This document shows, in pieces, positions 7,487-15,814 of a stretch of 64,000 nucleotides of DNA (positions are counted from its first letter, which is position 1; each line of letters opens with the position of its first letter). Origin of the DNA: JADGRB01 sp963835825 (GTDB lineage Bacteria > Myxococcota_A > Polyangia > Fen-1088). The stretch spans positions 434,001 to 498,000 of the forward strand of contig CAWIGZ010000002.1 of assembly GCA_963835825.1 (NCBI GenBank). Direction: 5' to 3'. The notes beneath the pieces were generated by a model. That model ran no database searches and had not been told where the DNA came from. It saw only the letters and a list, made by a program, of their open reading frames with translations. A program made the translations under genes and the position numbers.

Positions 7487-9798
7487 GCGCGCGGCCCGTC
7501 GCGGCGTTGGTGCTGGGCCTGGCGCTCGTCACGCGCGCGGCGGTCGCCGGCGAGCCCCCACCGGATGGGGGCGCCGCCGATGCCACGGTTGCCGCTCCAG
7601 ACGCGGAGCGCGATGGCGCGTCGAATCCGCCGGAGGCCGGTGCGGACGCGGCACCGGTCGTGGTGGACGGGGCCGTTGCTCCCCAATCGCCGGCAACCGG
7701 CGTCGTCGCTCCGGCGATCGTCCCGGGGAGCGTGGTCGTCCCGATCTCCGGGCGCGTGCTGGAAAAGGGGACGCGACGGCCGATCGCCGGCGCGGCGATC
7801 GCCGTCGACGCCGCCATGGCGGGCGAGACCGACGCCGACGGGCGATTCCAGCTGACGCTCCCGGTGGGCGAGCACGCTCTGGCGATCGTCCTGGGTGGGC
7901 AGGAGGTGGTGCGCCGGCAGCTCGATCTCGTGCCAGGCGCGCCGGCCGAGGAGCAGATCTTCCGCGTGCTCACCGCCGGCAGCGGCGCCCGCTACGTCAC
8001 CAGGGTTCGGGCGGACCGCCCGGAGATCCCGAAGGTCGAGGTGACCGGCGACGAAGCGCGCCAGCTGCCCGGCTCATCCGGCGATCCGCTGCGGGTGCTC
8101 GGCTCGCTGCCCGGGGTCGTGCAGATCGCCTGGCCGGCGGCGCTCTACGTCGTCCGGGGCGCCAACCCCGGCAACACCGGCTTCTTCCTCGACGGCATTC
8201 GCGTCCCTGAGCTGTTCCACCTCGGCCTCGAGCTGTCGGTCATTCATCCCTATCTGATCGACGGCGTCGATTTCTATCCCGGCGGGGCGCCGGCCAACTA
8301 CGGACCGTACGTCTCGGGGATCATGGCCGCCCACACCGCGGCGCCGCCGGCCGATCGCGTCCATGCCTCCGCCGACGTGACGGTGTTCGATGCCGGCGGG
8401 ATCATGACCGCCCCCTGGGACGGCGGGCGCGGCACCGTGCTGGTCGCCGCCCGCTACTCGTACACCGGCGCGCTCTTCTCGGTGCTCCAGAACGACACGA
8501 TCCTTCGCTACGGCGACTATCAGCTGCGCGTCGAGCATCCGTTCGCGGGCGGGCAGGCGACGCTGTTCGCCTTCGGCGCACTCGACGACGTCGGCTGGAC
8601 CAACGTCGGCGCCAGCAAGGAATACGGGGCCCTGCAGTTCCATCGCGTCGATCTGCGCTGGCGGCGCGCGCTTGGCGGCGGACGGTTGCTCCTGGGCCTG
8701 ACCGGCGCCGCCGACTGGGCCAACTCGACGCTGTTCGACAGCGCCATCAAGGTCCGCGCGCTCTCCGCGATGCCGCGCGCGATCTACACGCGCTCGCTCG
8801 GCGCCTCGGTCGACCTCGAGCTGGGAGCCAATCTCGACGCCCAGACCTTCGTCACCGACGTTCCCGCGTTTCAAAACAAGCAGAGCGACCTCGGGCGCTC
8901 GCGCCAGGCGCTGTCGGAGGCGGCCTACGCGACCGTGATGCTCCACCTGGGCGATCGTCTGGTGATCTCGCCGGGGCTGCGCGCCGATCTGTTCGCCGAG
9001 GAGGGGACCAGCGCTCTGTTCATCGAGCCGCGGCTGGACGTCCTTTTCAAGCTCAGCGAGACGCTGTCGCTGCGCGCCGACGGAGGCCGGTACGCGCAGA
9101 TGCCCAGCCTGCCGGTGAGCGTGCCGGGATTCGAGGCGTTCGCGCTCGCGGATCTCGGGGCTCAAACGTCCCTGGGCGGCTCGCTGGGCGTCGAGGCGCG
9201 CCTGCCCGGGCGCTTCACCCTGGGCGTCACCGGCTATTACCAGAAGCTGCGCGTGACCGACGTGAGGAACATCGACATCGAGCAGAACGATCCCATGGCC
9301 CCCGACTTCCTGGTGGCCCGCGACGGGCGGGCCTACGGCGCCGAGCTGCTCCTGCGGCGCGCCGACACGGGCCGGTTCTTCGGGTGGCTGGCGTACACGC
9401 TCTCCTGGAGCGAGCGCTTCGACGACAACGGCGTCCTCGGCCGCTCCGACTGGGACGAGCGCCACATCCTGAACCTCGTCGCCGGCAGTCGCCTTGGGCG
9501 CAGCTACACCGTCGGCGTGCGCTTCCATCTCAACACCGGGCGGTGGGCGCCGGTCGTGGGCGGCGGGGGTGAGTACCAGCAGCTCCCGACCTATTACCAG
9601 ATCGACCTGCGCGCCGAGCGCCGCTTCGTCTTCGATCGCTTCGTGATGGACGTCTACGCCGACTTCGCCAACGTCACACGCGATCCGGAGGTCCTGCAGC
9701 TCGACGCCGTCAACGATCCAGCCATGGGCGGACGCACGGTTTGGCAGGACCGGATCAACCTGGTGCTCCCGACCATCGGGTTGCACGCCCAGTTCTGA
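7483..9798 (+). CDS. TonB-dependent outer membrane receptor
   Basis: 771 aa from GTG 7483, whose first four bases overlap the upstream TGA. Signal peptide at residues 1-23, then an Ala/Pro/Asp-rich linker, a carboxypeptidase-regulatory-like beta-sandwich (about 85-150; ISGRVLEKGTRRPIAGA), a plug domain (VVRGANPGNTGFFLDGIRVP, about 225-245) and a 22-strand type barrel ending in GLHAQF with a C-terminal Phe. The regulatory-like domain before the plug is typical of TonB-dependent transporters of Bacteroidetes and Myxococcota that take up large ligands or act as adhesins. Substrate unknown. The frame extends far upstream without a stop, but that part lies over the preceding gene and is not this protein. 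Confidence 0.85.
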   Translation: MSARPVAALVLGLALVTRAAVAGEPPPDGGAADATVAAPDAERDGASNPPEAGADAAPVVVDGAVAPQSPATGVVAPAIVPGSVVVPISGRVLEKGTRRPIAGAAIAVDAAMAGETDADGRFQLTLPVGEHALAIVLGGQEVVRRQLDLVPGAPAEEQIFRVLTAGSGARYVTRVRADRPEIPKVEVTGDEARQLPGSSGDPLRVLGSLPGVVQIAWPAALYVVRGANPGNTGFFLDGIRVPELFHLGLELSVIHPYLIDGVDFYPGGAPANYGPYVSGIMAAHTAAPPADRVHASADVTVFDAGGIMTAPWDGGRGTVLVAARYSYTGALFSVLQNDTILRYGDYQLRVEHPFAGGQATLFAFGALDDVGWTNVGASKEYGALQFHRVDLRWRRALGGGRLLLGLTGAADWANSTLFDSAIKVRALSAMPRAIYTRSLGASVDLELGANLDAQTFVTDVPAFQNKQSDLGRSRQALSEAAYATVMLHLGDRLVISPGLRADLFAEEGTSALFIEPRLDVLFKLSETLSLRADGGRYAQMPSLPVSVPGFEAFALADLGAQTSLGGSLGVEARLPGRFTLGVTGYYQKLRVTDVRNIDIEQNDPMAPDFLVARDGRAYGAELLLRRADTGRFFGWLAYTLSWSERFDDNGVLGRSDWDERHILNLVAGSRLGRSYTVGVRFHLNTGRWAPVVGGGGEYQQLPTYYQIDLRAERRFVFDRFVMDVYADFANVTRDPEVLQLDAVNDPAMGGRTVWQDRINLVLPTIGLHAQF

Positions 9799-9935
9799 CC
9801 AGCCGTTGCCTTCGGGCGGCCGCGGCCCGGGGAATGTCGCCGCTGCAACGACATGGGCCGACACCGAGGCTCTGACGACCCACGGCGCGGGTCGAAGCTT
9901 GAGATCCAATTCGCCGGTCGTGCGTCTGGACCGGA

Positions 9936-12900
9936 ATGAACAGCAAACGCGCCTCCTCGAACGACTCTTCGGCACCCGGTTTGTCGGCCCGCCTGGTCCT
10001 CGTGGGCCTGGTGGGGCTCGTCTCGTTCGCGACCGGCGACCAGGCCCGCGCCGGCGGTGTCGTGGTCGCGGCCCCGCCGCCCATCAGCCTGACCGCCTCC
10101 GACGGCGCCGGGCTCGAGCTGGTGTCGCTGTCGGCCGACGCGGCGATCGACGATCCCCTGGCCTTCACCCAGCTGCACCTGACCTTCCGCAACCCGGAGC
10201 ACAGGGTGCGTGAAGGGCGCTTCCGGATCACGCTCCCCTCCGGCGCGACGATCAGCCGGTTCGCGATGCGGATCGGCGACCGCTGGCAGGAAGGGGAGGT
10301 CGTCGAGCAGCAGGCGGCGCGGGTCGCCTACGAGGACTTCCTGCACCACCGGCAGGACCCGGCGCTGCTGGAAGCGGAAGCAGGAAACGAGTTCTCGGCG
10401 CGGGTGTTCCCCATCCCGGCGTCGGCGACCAAGGAGATCATCATCTCCTACGCGCAGGAGCTGACCCGCGCGGGGGAGCCCTATCGGCTGCCGCTGCGCG
10501 GGCTGCCGCGGCTGGGGGCGCTGGCGATCCGCGCGGTCAACAACGCGGGAAAGCACGAGACGCAGCTGGTGCGGCGCGACTTCACGCCCGACGCCGACTT
10601 CGTGCTGGCGCACCAGGTTCCGGGTGGCCACCTCGGGTTGCGCGACGGCAACCTGGTCGTCGCGCGCATCGTCCCGCTGGCGGCGAGCGCGGCGCGCGAG
10701 GAGATCGGCGACCTGCACCTCCTGGTGGACACCAGCGCGTCGCGGGCGCTGGGCCTGCGCGAGGAGGCCGCGGCGGTCGAGCGGCTGCTGGCGGAGCTGG
10801 GGAAGAACGGCGATCCGACGCTCACTGTCGCCGCTTTCGACCAGGAGGTGGTCCCCCTGTTCGCCGGCAAGGCCAGCGCGGCGCTCGGCGTCGTCGGCAA
10901 ACGAATCGTCGCCCGCGGCGCGCTCGGCGCCTCCGATCTCGGGCGAGCGCTCGCTGGGCTGGAGCTCTCGGGCAAGTCGCGCCGCTCCCGCGTTCTGCTG
11001 GTGACCGACGGGGTGGCGACCGCCGGCGAGATCACCGCCGACAACCTTCGGGCGCGCGTGGCGGCGCTGGGTCGGGTGGGCGTCCAGCGGCTCGATGTGC
11101 TGGCGGTCGGCGGGATCCGCGACGACGTGATGCTCTCGCGCCTGGTGACGGCGGGGCTCGCGCACGACGGCGTGGTCCTCGATGCCGACGAGCCGGCGGC
11201 TCGGCTCATGCGCCGGCTGACCCACGCGACGCGCTCGGGGATCACCCTGGCCGTCGACGGCGCGGGGTGGGTTTGGCCGAGCGTGGTCAACGGCGTCCAG
11301 CCGGGCGACGAGATCCTCGTCTACGCCGAGCTGCCGCCCGCGGTTCCGTTTCGCCTGAAGGCCGGCGGCGTGCCCCTCGCGCTCACCGGCGCGCTGGCGC
11401 CGACCCAGCGCCCGCTCCTCGAGCGGGCCTGGGTGCGCGCCCGCATCGCCCGTCTCATCGAGCAGCGCGACACCATCGCCGCGAAGGATCGCGATCTGGC
11501 CGCCGCCCTGAAGAAGCAGGCGATCGAGCTGTCGATCCAGAATCGCGTGCTCTGCCCGTTCACCTCGCTCCTGGTGCTGGAGACGGAGCAGGACTACGCG
11601 CGCTTCGGCATCGCGCGGCGCGCGCTGGCCGACATCCTCACCGTGGGGCCGAGCGGCGTCACGCTGCTTCACCGGGTCGAGATCGCGGCGCCGTCGGCGG
11701 AGGAGCGTGGGTCGACGGCGGTGCATGACCAGGCGCTCGCCGCGGATGCCCGGCCAATGGCCAAGGGCGAGGCGGGGGACCTCGGCCAGGAGAAGGCGAA
11801 GAAGTCAGCGGCGCGCGAGAGGCGCGACCAGGTCGAGAGGGAGGATGCGTTCGGCGCCGGCTCGGGCGGCCTGCCTCTGGCGGCCCAGGCCTCGGCATCC
11901 CCGCCGCCGGCGGCCGCGATGGCCGAGCCGTCGACGCGGGCGCTGGAAGAGCTCGACAGCCGCCGAGTCGGCAGCGCCAACGCGGTGGGCGGCCGTGTTC
12001 GCGCCGCGCCGGTGCCGATGCGGGCGGTCCGTCCGCGCGCCGCCATCGCGGTTCCCGGCGCGGTGGCTGTCTCCGAAAACGCGCCCGCCGGAGCGGCGCC
12101 CGTCACCGGCCCCTTCGGGGAGATTCTCGCGCTGGTTCACGCCAACCGGGCGCGCGAGGCGCTGGCGCGCGCGTTCGCCTGGCGCACGCGCGACGCGGGC
12201 GACGTGCTGGCGCTGGTGGCTCTCGGCGAGTGCTTCGAGGCGATGCGCGACGCGCCCGACGCCGCGCGGGCCTACGGATCGATCATCGATCTCTTTCCTG
12301 GGCGCGCCGATATGCGCCGGTTCGCCGGCGAGCGCCTCGAGCGGGTCGGCGGCCGGCATCCCCTGGCCCTGGCGATCGACAGCTACGGCAAGGCGGTCGA
12401 GCAGCGTCCCGATCACCCGGCCGGCCACCACCTGCTCGGCTTCGCGCTGCTCAAGGCCGGCCGCCCGGACGAGGCGTTCGAGGCGGTCGCCAACGGGCGC
12501 CGCGCAGACGTACCCGGCCGGAAGGTTCCTGGGCGTCGATCGGATCCTGCGCGAGGACCTGGGCCTCGTCGCCGCCGCCTGGACCCACGCCGAGCCGGCC
12601 CGCGCCGCCGAGATCCGCGAGCGCCTGCGGCGCGCCGGCGGCACCCCGGAGAGCGGCCCCTCGATGCGCTTCATTCTCAACTGGGAGACCGACGTCAATG
12701 ACGTCGACTTCCACATCCACGACAGCCGCGGCGGCCACGCGTTCTACAGCGCCCCGCACCTCCCCTCGGGCGGCGATCTCTACGCCGACGTCACGACCGG
12801 CTACGGCCCGGAGTGCTTCACCATCCGGGGCCCGGCCGCGGGCCGCGCCGCCCCTTACCAGCTGCAGGCGCACTACTACAGCCGCGGTCCGATGGGCTAC

Positions 12901-13077
12901 GGCATGGGGAAGCTGCAGATCATCGACCACGACGGCCACGGCAACCTGCGCTTCGACGAACGGCCGTTCGTCATCATGCAGGACGGAGCGTTCGTCGACC
13001 TCGGCCGGGTCGGCGCGGGGCTGACAGCCGCCGGCGGGCGCCCCGTCGCCGTCGCGCGTGGTGGTCAGATTCGGTAG
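9936..13077 (+). CDS. VIT/VWA-domain TPR protein with DUF2135-like C-terminus (frameshifted)
   Basis: The protein is continuous only if one extra base is removed near 12495-12515: the upstream frame ends in ...FEAVANGR and the +1 frame resumes at QTYPAGRFLGVD and runs to the stop at 13077 (about 1046 aa in total). Order: signal/TM segment (about 20-40), VIT domain (about 55-200, DFLHHRQD and SARVFPIPA), VWA domain (about 250-420, LLVDTSASRALG as a MIDAS-like motif, VLLVTDGVATAGE), a low-complexity Ala-rich linker (about 580-730), TPR-like helices (about 740-870), and a DUF2135/YfaP-like domain (FILNWETDVNDVDFHIHD, YADVTTGYGPECF). Such proteins are anchored in the envelope; role unknown. Residual coding after the shift is strong, so this is probably an indel rather than an old pseudogene. 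Confidence 0.75.
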
Positions 13078-13081
13078 CGAC

Positions 13082-13738
13082 TCAGGCGGACGCTGCCCGC
13101 AAGAGGGGCGTCTGCTGGTCCTCCTGCGCGCGCGCTCCGAGGTGCGTGACGTCGGCGAACCGGCGCAAAGACGGGCGGCCCCCGTCGAGATCGATCTGGG
13201 TCACCGCGCCGGCCGGCCAGCCTGGACCGCAGCGGTAGTGCCGCAGCTCGGTGTCGAAGAGCGCGCAGAGGAGGATCCGGAGCAGCGCCTTGTGCGACAC
13301 GAGCAGCACGTTTCCGTCTCGGTGCCGCTCACAGAGCTGCGCGACGGTGGCCGCCGCCCGCGCGGCGACCTCCCGCGGCGACTCGCCCAGGGGCGGGCCG
13401 ATGCTCGGATCTCGCTGCCAGCGCGTGAAGTACTCCCCATCGCGAGCGGCCGCCTCGTCCTTGGACAGCCCCTGCCAGGACCCGTAGTCCATCTCGTCCA
13501 GACGCGCGTCGATGCGGGCCGCGAGCCCGGTCATGGCCGCCAGCGGGGCCGCCGAATCGATCGCCCGCGCGCGCGTGCTGGTGACGATCGCCCGCCAGTC
13601 GAGGTTGCCGTAGGCGGCGGCGAACTGCATCGCCATCGCGTGACCGTCGGGCGTCAGCGGCGCGTCGATCCGGCCGCAGAATCGATCGCGCTGGCTGAAC
13701 TCCGTCTCCCCATGCCGCAACAGATAGAGGCTGAGCAC
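13082..13738 (-). CDS. histidine phosphatase (phosphoglycerate mutase / CobC-like)
   Basis: 218 aa from a GTG start at 13738 preceded by a purine-rich AAGGGGGACAGG. The start is chosen because YLLRHGETEF (the RHG catalytic loop, His near residue 8) follows immediately, as in the family. Further signatures: RIDAPLTPDG, TSTRARAIDSA, MDYGSWQGLS, PPLGESPREVAAR and LLVSHKALLRILL with the second catalytic His. The family includes cofactor-dependent phosphoglycerate mutases, alpha-ribazole phosphatase and broad phosphatases; no cobalamin genes are near, so the substrate is open. It is convergent with the VIT/VWA gene (4 bp gap). The open frame continues about 380 bp upstream, but that part is shadow of the GH6 gene region. 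Confidence 0.8.
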   Translation of the reverse strand: MLSLYLLRHGETEFSQRDRFCGRIDAPLTPDGHAMAMQFAAAYGNLDWRAIVTSTRARAIDSAAPLAAMTGLAARIDARLDEMDYGSWQGLSKDEAAARDGEYFTRWQRDPSIGPPLGESPREVAARAAATVAQLCERHRDGNVLLVSHKALLRILLCALFDTELRHYRCGPGWPAGAVTQIDLDGGRPSLRRFADVTHLGARAQEDQQTPLLRAASA

Positions 13739-13899
13739 GTGCCTGTCCCCCTTCGCTCCGTGGATCTTCCAGGGAACGAATATCCAAGCGGCGTGCCACG
13801 GCCCAACTGCACGGCAACTATGAGGCGATGGATGGGATCCGTTACGGCCCCGTGACTGAACCGTGGCCGCTCGTCCCCGCCGGCGGGCGAGCGCGGCCG

Positions 13900-15009
13900 C
13901 TAGAACTTGGCGTTGCGGGCGAGCTCGAGCGCTCGTTCCTGCCAGAAGACGCCGGCCTTCGGGCCGCCGTTGCACTCGCCGTCCGACTCGCCCGGCTTCT
14001 TGAGCCAGAGGTAGGCGTCGATGAGCGGGTCCGCCGTGGTGGCGGTCGGCGGCGTGCCGAGCGCGCGTCCGGGCGGGTTGCACCAGCACTTCTCGTCGTC
14101 GGCGCTCTCGTTGCACTTGGGCGGACCGTTGCCGTTGCGGCTGGTGTCGATGACGAAGTGCTTGCCGCCGAGCAGCTTGGAGATCTCCTTGCCGTAGGCG
14201 ATCTCAGTGCTGGTCGACTTGTAGTTGGAGGTGTTGAGCGCGAACCCGTCGGCCTCGTCGATGCCGGCCTCCTTGAGCCGCTTGGCGTCCTCGGCCGGCT
14301 TGAGCCACCCCGAGTGCCCGGCGTCGATGTAGACGGCGGTGTTGCCCAGCGACGCGAAGGTGTGCACGGCGAACCGCAGCAGCTCCAGCCGCTCTTTCTG
14401 GTCCGCCTCGCTGAGGCACTTCTTGAGCAGGCCCAGCGAGTCGGGCTCGAGGATGATGGCCGCCCGCCGGTTGCCGAGGCTGGTGGCGAACTCGGTGATC
14501 CAGGCCTTGTACTTGTCACCCGCCGAGGCGCCACCGGCCGAGTACTGGCCACAGTCGCGCTTGGGGATGTTGTAGACGACGAAGTAGGGGAGCACGCCGC
14601 TCTTGAGGATCATGTCGGCGCGCCTGCCGATGTAGCGTCCGACGTTGGCCGTCCAGTCGCCAATCCACTCGGCGCCGCCGTTGTCGGCGATCTTGGCGTA
14701 GAGAGCGGCCAGCTGGGGGTCCTTGGCCTTGTTCATCGCGAGCAACGACTTGAGGTGCGCCGGACCGTACGGATCGACCCACCCGAGCTTGGGGCCGGCG
14801 AAGATGTTCTCGCCGTGCTTCCAGGGCGGCAGCGCGGGCATGGGGGCCTCGGCCGGCTTGTCCGGTCGCGCCGACGAAGCCTCGGCGGCGGCCGGCGCGG
14901 GCGCAGCGGCGGACGTTCCAGCGCTCTGCGCCGGGGGAGCTTCCGGCTTCACGCAGCCGGCGGCGAGCAAGAGCGCGGGGACAAGCAAGGAGAGGGGCTT
15001 CGTCGACAT
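13900..15009 (-). CDS. glycoside hydrolase family 6 lipoprotein (cellulase)
   Basis: 369 aa. Type II signal peptide with lipobox LAAGC (Cys19), an Ala/Pro linker, then a GH6 catalytic domain from about residue 68. Visible GH6 signatures: YFVVYNIPKRDCGQ (Asp152) and IILEPDSLG (Asp190, catalytic acid position), then YIDAGHSGWL and VIDTSRNGNG. GH6 enzymes are inverting endoglucanases or cellobiohydrolases acting on beta-1,4-glucan. No carbohydrate-binding module is present, and lipidation suggests the enzyme stays on the cell surface. It lies 82 bp downstream of the M23 peptidase on the same strand. A GH5 cellulase lipoprotein is encoded 13 kb away. Confidence 0.9.
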   Translation of the reverse strand: MSTKPLSLLVPALLLAAGCVKPEAPPAQSAGTSAAAPAPAAAEASSARPDKPAEAPMPALPPWKHGENIFAGPKLGWVDPYGPAHLKSLLAMNKAKDPQLAALYAKIADNGGAEWIGDWTANVGRYIGRRADMILKSGVLPYFVVYNIPKRDCGQYSAGGASAGDKYKAWITEFATSLGNRRAAIILEPDSLGLLKKCLSEADQKERLELLRFAVHTFASLGNTAVYIDAGHSGWLKPAEDAKRLKEAGIDEADGFALNTSNYKSTSTEIAYGKEISKLLGGKHFVIDTSRNGNGPPKCNESADDEKCWCNPPGRALGTPPTATTADPLIDAYLWLKKPGESDGECNGGPKAGVFWQERALELARNAKF

Positions 15010-15091
15010 TTCAATCCTCCAGAAACGGATCGCCTAACACGGAAGAGAGATCGTCGACAAGTTGAACCGTGGCCCGCGCGGCGCATGGCGG

Positions 15092-15814
15092 TCACTCGGC
15101 GAACGGGCGCAGGATCTGACCCTTGGCGGGCGTCCCGTCGCCGGCATGCCAGGTCCCGTCGGGGTTCATCACCTCGTATCCCGCCATCCTCATGGGACGG
15201 GTGGTGATCGGATCGATCGACGACAAAAACCCCATGTGGAGGTGCGGGGTGGTCGCGTTGCCCGAGTTGCCGCACCGCCCGAGCAGGTCGCCGCGGTGCA
15301 GGCGATCGCCGACGTGGACCGTGACCGAGTGGGCCGCCAGGTGGCGAAACTCGGTGTACTCGCCGGCGGCGTGCTCGAGGATGACGTAGTTCCCCTCGTC
15401 GTGTCCCTTGACGTAGGCCGGCCAGTCGCGCGCGCCGCCGTGGGCGACCACCACCGTTCCGTCGGCGGGCGCCAGCACGGGTCGGCCGTAGCAGACGAAG
15501 CGGGAGAGCGGGGCGCCGTGCCGCGGGGCGCGCGTGCCGATCGGCTGCGCGGGGACGAAGTCGATCGCGTAGGCGGCGTAGCCGACGTGCGTGTCGCCGC
15601 TGTCGAACCCCTGAATGACGCCCCAGATCCCCGAAAACGGCAGCGACAGCCGCGTCAGCTGGGGGGGCGGCGGATCGGACGCCGTGCCACCGAGGGAAGG
15701 GCCCGCGGAGGCGGAGCCGGGCGCCGTCTCCCCGATCGCGGAGAGGGCGGGCAACGCCAGCAGGAGCGCGATCGCCGCGGCGGCGACGAAAGCAGCCTGT
15801 CTTCCTCTCCTCAT
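15092..15814 (-). CDS. M23 family metallopeptidase (LytM-like)
   Basis: 240 aa with an N-terminal signal/anchor (about residues 6-26). The zinc-site pattern of M23 peptidases is present: THVGYAAYAIDF (His76, Asp85), an intermediate His in FRHLAAHS (His158), and the HLHMGF motif (His191, His193). Such enzymes cleave glycyl or peptide cross-links of peptidoglycan, or process secreted peptides, in the periplasm. Its ATG overlaps the stop of the upstream LanB-like dehydratase by four bases (15811-15814), so the two are translationally coupled; a functional link with a RiPP enzyme is unusual. Confidence 0.88.
   Translation of the reverse strand: MRRGRQAAFVAAAAIALLLALPALSAIGETAPGSASAGPSLGGTASDPPPPQLTRLSLPFSGIWGVIQGFDSGDTHVGYAAYAIDFVPAQPIGTRAPRHGAPLSRFVCYGRPVLAPADGTVVVAHGGARDWPAYVKGHDEGNYVILEHAAGEYTEFRHLAAHSVTVHVGDRLHRGDLLGRCGNSGNATTPHLHMGFLSSIDPITTRPMRMAGYEVMNPDGTWHAGDGTPAKGQILRPFAE

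Noticed and set aside
8074..9975. 633-codon minus-strand open frame
   Set aside because: Antisense shadow of the TonB-dependent receptor barrel without recognisable motifs.
9654..11726. 690-codon minus-strand open frame
   Set aside because: It lies antisense to the TonB receptor and VIT/VWA genes, is rich in Arg/Gln/Val as expected of GC-rich shadows, and shows no domain.
12490..12520. Programmed ribosomal frameshift in the VIT/VWA gene
   Set aside because: No slippery heptamer or downstream pseudoknot is visible, and three other genes in the window carry similar one-base shifts, so an indel is simpler.
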